NCBI GenBank assembly: GCA_014529385.2
Contig: CM043969.1
Span: 18,212,446 to 18,276,445 of the forward strand
Source: Adiantum capillus-veneris
Taxonomy: Eukaryota > Streptophyta > Polypodiopsida > Polypodiales > Pteridaceae
Reading direction: 5' to 3'
DNA length: 64,000 bases
Both the position numbers and the translations under genes were made by a program. The notes under the pieces were generated by a model. The model was not told where the DNA came from and ran no database searches. It was given only the letters and a program-made list of their open reading frames with translations. Positions 59,351-64,000 of this stretch are shown one piece after another (position 1 is the first letter of the stretch; each line of letters starts with the position of its first letter).

Positions 59351-61040
59351 GCAAGAAGATAGGTACAATGCAACTTCAGCCGCTTGTTATCGCTGTTAAT
59401 CCCAAAAAAAAAAACCCGCACACTAAATGTCAGTACATTTCATTCTGGATATTGTACAACTTTCTTGGCCAGTCGGGCAAGATATGGTCTAGTTCTCAAA
59501 ATTGGTATTTTATGATTAGTTACAAGGTAAACATGTTCCTTGTTTTTACGCTCTAAGACCATTTTCCTATTGATAGTTGCCATTTTGGCTGGGTTTGTAC
59601 AAGTATGCATCCTAGTTGTAAGTTTGTGAGTAAAATCCATGGTACTAGCTTTTTCCTAAAAAACACATCTATTCATGAGATATTGGCAACCACTGTAATG
59701 TGTTATACAGGCAGAAATTAGAAATATATCCTATGTTCATTGCAGAACTTCAATAAAATATAAGCAAATTAACTTCTATGTCTAACAAAGGACTCTCTAT
59801 TTATGACAAATACTTCCAGCATAATGTTTTCTTCCATTACAGACCAAGAATAGTCATATGCCTCACACTCCAAGCTGAGAGTATGTTACTCTATGTGAAC
59901 CAGTATAAGGGTTAATTATATTATCATACATTAACATTACCATATCTGTATAAAAAAAATTACAGCACTTTGTTTGTAATTAGTATAAATTCTATAAAAA
60001 AAACCATATATCAACAATATGACACTTCATGTGTTGTGTTCAATCCACATCGGCAACCTCAATTATACCCATGTATGGTGTAACCCATATTAAAGTAAGA
60101 ATTCCAGCCATTTGCTCTTTTTTGTCAATTTGTAATATACCCTCTTCTATACCATGCTTTCATGCCCAATTACCATATAAATATACAAGCATATTTTCAA
60201 GTAAAGTGCCAAAAAACGACCACTAAATAGATCCCGGAAGCAGCCAGAATGGCCATCCTCTTTATGAAAACCCAGCTATACTTTTGAGATCCACCCACAT
60301 TAAAGATGTGTACTCCAAATAGTTACATATTTCTTAACCCGATTACACACAAATCCCAAAATGTCTTATTTAGGGAAAGTGATGAGTATGCGTTTGTGAA
60401 ACAAAGTATACATTAAGAACGAGCAAAAATCGTATGCAGCTTTACATGCAGATTTATTTGGCCTTTCTTGCTAGCTAGGCTTATGAGTTTGAAAGGAAGA
60501 AATCTATGAAAAAAACAATGAGTGTGTGTATGTAATATGCTAGACAAAGGCTAGTAATTAAATCCCATAAGCAGTCAGTACGGCAATCCTCCTTATGAAA
60601 AAAACCAGCAGTATTTTAAAGATCCACAAAGATTAATGAAGTGTATTTAGTTATAAAAAATTCTCTCATTTAGCTTATTGAGTGTGTGTTTATGAAACCA
60701 CGTATACATTAAGAACAAAAAAAAACCGTATGCAATATAACATGTAGAATCTAAGTATTAGTCGACTTTTATGCTAGTTAGACTTAGAGAGGCAGAAATC
60801 TATGGAAACCACCATGTGTGTGTGTGAGAGAAAACTACTTTCCAAACCATGTGTGTGTGAGCAAACTACTTTCCAAACGATCCTAGCATGTAAGAAACCT
60901 ACCTGTTGATTCGAAACAGTGGCCATTTGTATGTATGCGAATGTACGTAACCGGAGTAAAAAGCCTTCCACGCCGGAAGTACAAGGGTAACCAGAGCTTG
61001 AGAGGTTAGTTTTGATGTAGATAGCGATGAGACCACCCGG
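59351..61040. other. AT-rich DNA with coding-like segments on the minus strand
   Basis: Minus-strand stretches at about 60195-60040 (GIEEGILQIDKKEQMAGILT, TLIWVTPYMGIIEVADVD), 59890-59790 (ECEAYDYSWSVMEENIMLEV) and 59600-59440 (NHKIPILRTRPYLARLAKKV) look protein-like, but they are short, flanked by AT-rich DNA and cannot be joined into one frame with confidence. No family recognised. The rest shows nothing. Confidence 0.25.
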
Positions 61041-61917
<877 letters not shown>

Positions 61918-61955
<38 letters not shown>

Positions 61956-62109
61956 AATCATGTTTGTATTTTTAGGGTCCAAGCCTTGCTAGAATATGTA
62001 AACTGACTATGCACAAAGTTGCTCCTCTGTTAAGTCACCAGAACACACCAATGTTATGAGTGTGTGTGTGTTTGTTTGTGTGTGTGTGTGCATGTGCGTG
62101 TGCGTGTGC

Positions 62110-62177
<68 letters not shown>
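61918..62177. repeat. (GT)n microsatellite cluster ending in (GA)n
   Basis: A (GT)n run at 61918-61952 and a long interrupted (GT)n at 62060-62155, followed by (GA)n to 62177. Confidence 0.95.
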
Positions 62178-62299
62178 TAAACAACCATAAATTCCAGAAA
62201 TTTCATTTGTTAGCTATACCATATTCCATTTCTATAGTTTGCTTCCTACTTTTTTTTGGAATCTAGCTTTAAAAACCCACGATGACCCACCTTGGATTT

Positions 62300-63046
62300 T
62301 GGTCATGGGGGTCGTATATTTCAAATGGATATGCATCTACATATACACTCCACATACATGAGAGTGAAAATCACCGTGAAAAGCACCATGCCATTGTTAG
62401 CATGCAAATGAGAAGGAAAATGAATGCCCCAATAGCCTTGCACGAGTCACACCGTCGGAAGGAAGAACTATTGCACGGTCAAAAACATCTGTGGTGGTAA
62501 CCACCTGTGGGAATTTATGAAAAATCCTCCAAGCATGAGACACACTTGAAATTTAAAAAAATCTAGGACATCATGACAAAGCTCGTCTCATGGAGATGTC
62601 CATAGAGTATCCATAAGCAAAAAACAGATGAAAGATGAAGAAGTTATGTTCGCCCGAAACTGGGGGTGTTCTCTCTCTTGCTCAAAAATGAGCTCTCTGG
62701 AAGTTGTGCAGGTGTTGCAGCCTTCCCTTGTCGCATGCACTCACAATCACCTTCTAAGTTGAGACCGCCCACTTCGGATGCTCATAATTCATGATGTACA
62801 AGTCCAATTCACGAGCTGTAAAGCATGGCTGAAAATACTTATTAAAAACCATGTTTTGGGGACTCAAACAACCCAAAACATCAGCACCCAAGCTTGGCAA
62901 AATCACACCTTAGTACATGAATTTCTACACGGCCACTTCCAAAACTTGCAGGGCTAAGTACACATATATAGATGAGGCTAGTGGGCAAGATTTTTGGCAT
63001 GACTTAGTGACTTTTTGCTCATCCAAACAATGCCTGACATAGCTTT
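62300..63046 (-). repeat. Probable 3' LTR of right-edge Gypsy element
   Basis: On the minus strand a polypurine tract (GGAAAGGGGGGG, about 63062-63050) lies directly before this segment. A TATA box (ctatatatgtg, minus) sits near 62970. The start and especially the 3' end (62300 used here) are estimates because the partner LTR is outside the window. Confidence 0.4.
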
Positions 63047-63092
63047 TCAACCCCCCCTTTCCTGCTTGATCATTCGTAACAAGCAGAGGTTC

Positions 63093-64000
63093 CTAGGGTG
63101 AACAATTACTGCATCTCATCGCAGAAACCTCATCTACATCCTCAGATGTTTCCACACTCTCTTCCTTTATTGATAGCATCTCATCTGTCACAATTTTCAT
63201 CAAACATGCCAAGTATTTATTTGGTCTATAACCATTAACACGATATTTATGTTGTGCACAACTCAAATCAGCCAACTGATATGTGCGATTATCAAATTTG
63301 TTCATAACAGTAAAAGGACCTTCCCATTTGATTTGAAACTTCTTCTGAAAGGTATTGTCCAACTTACTATTGTATCGCAAAACCAAATCACCCTTTTCAT
63401 TTTTCTTATCCTCCACATATTCATTGGCTTTTAGGTGAGCCTTCTTTGATACTTCCTCATAGTAGCTCAAAGTTAAAACTCTGTCCAATTACAAACATTG
63501 TAAATCCAACAGCCTTTTTTGCCAGGCATTTGTTTGCTCTTCATTTCCTAATGACAATAACTTGAGTGCAGGAATCTCCACTTCAATTGTCAATAAAGCT
63601 TCGTTTCCATAAACCAAGTGATAAGGAGAAAATCCTGTGCTCTTTTTGATAGCAGTTTTGTAGGCCCATAATGAACAGGGCAACTCTAAATTCCAAGTCT
63701 TCCCATGTTTCTGGATCATCTTTGTCAAGATCTTTACCAACTCTCCATTGAATCTCTCATTGAGACCATTGCATTGTGTATAATAAGGAGAAATGTACCT
63801 ATGCTATATATTGAGCTTCTCGCATAAGAAATCAAACAGTTCTCCTCTAAATCCTAGTCCTCTATCAGAAAGTAGCTCTAGGGGTACACCAAATTTGCAG
63901 CATATATGCTCATAAACAAATTTCCCCATCTCCTTATTGGTAGTCTCTTTGACAACCTTGGCTTTTGCCCATCGTGACAAGTAATCCACTGCTGTTAAAA
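63093..64000 (-). pseudogene. Ty3/Gypsy integrase at the right edge
   Basis: One minus-strand frame runs from the edge to 63093 with two stops, near 63805 and 63490. It has DYLSRWAKAKVVKETTNKEM (first Asp), LLSDRGLGFRGELFDFLCEK (second Asp, SDRG), and QCNGLNERFNGELVKILTKM (Glu). The C-terminal domain follows, KKFQIKWEGPFTVMNKFDNR and TYQLADLSCAQHKYRVNGYR, with an acidic tail ending NCSP. All three catalytic residues are kept. The rest of the element lies beyond the window. PPT and LTR follow it. Confidence 0.92.

Noticed and set aside
62280-62515. Possible exons on the minus strand (reading VVTTTDVFDRAIVLPSDG and VYVDAYPFEIYDPHDQNP)
   Set aside because: They lie within the probable LTR of the right-edge Gypsy element and need a frame change; kept only as a doubtful observation.

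Overview
The window looks like nuclear DNA of a land plant with a large, repeat-packed genome. It has one spliced plant group I bZIP transcription factor gene, decayed Ty1/Copia and Ty3/Gypsy LTR retrotransposons in nested and broken order, LINE-like and Penelope-like fragments, a small Harbinger-type MITE, and many long dinucleotide microsatellites. A fern or similar non-seed plant is plausible, but this is an inference from the style of the repeats. No bacterial features, CRISPR array, rRNA gene or functional tRNA gene were seen.

Layout, left to right. 0-2.6 kb: 3' end of an LTR element with a charged, Asp-rich ORF open at the left edge, a polypurine tract and an LTR. 3.4-3.7 kb: a 96-bp tandem repeat. 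4.1-5.5 kb (minus): the bZIP gene, three exons; its expected last exon is not found downstream. 7.7-8.4 kb: a decayed Copia gag. 11.0-16.8 kb: an old Gypsy element with PBS, integrase remnants and one shrunken LTR. 18.0-30.0 kb: a Copia family with 227-bp LTRs in three copies. One is an inverted 3' half (M). One is a 5' half fused to the 3' half of a chromodomain Gypsy (A/G1). One is a complete nested copy with matching LTRs and an AAAAT target duplication (B). 31.1-36.9 kb (minus): Copia fragments and a nearly complete Copia element (C). 38.2-40.7 kb: LINE-like ORF1 and endonuclease fragments. 40.8-41.1 kb: a 346-bp MITE with TTA duplications and tRNA-like pol III boxes. 42.7-53.2 kb (minus): a large Gypsy element (F) with a tandem palindrome array in its leader. 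53.6-55.5 kb: a 5'-truncated relative of C (D). 55.5-57.1 kb (minus): a Penelope-like reverse transcriptase cut by D. 57-62 kb: AT-rich, SSR-rich DNA with some unexplained coding-like segments. 62.3-64 kb (minus): 3' end of another Gypsy element at the right edge.

The bZIP gene is the only convincing host gene. All retroelement reading frames carry stops, frameshifts or catalytic substitutions, so none appears autonomous. The order of insertions can be partly read: B inserted into the Gypsy LTR region after the A/G1 join formed, D cut the Penelope-like ORF, and C abuts another Copia reverse transcriptase (E).
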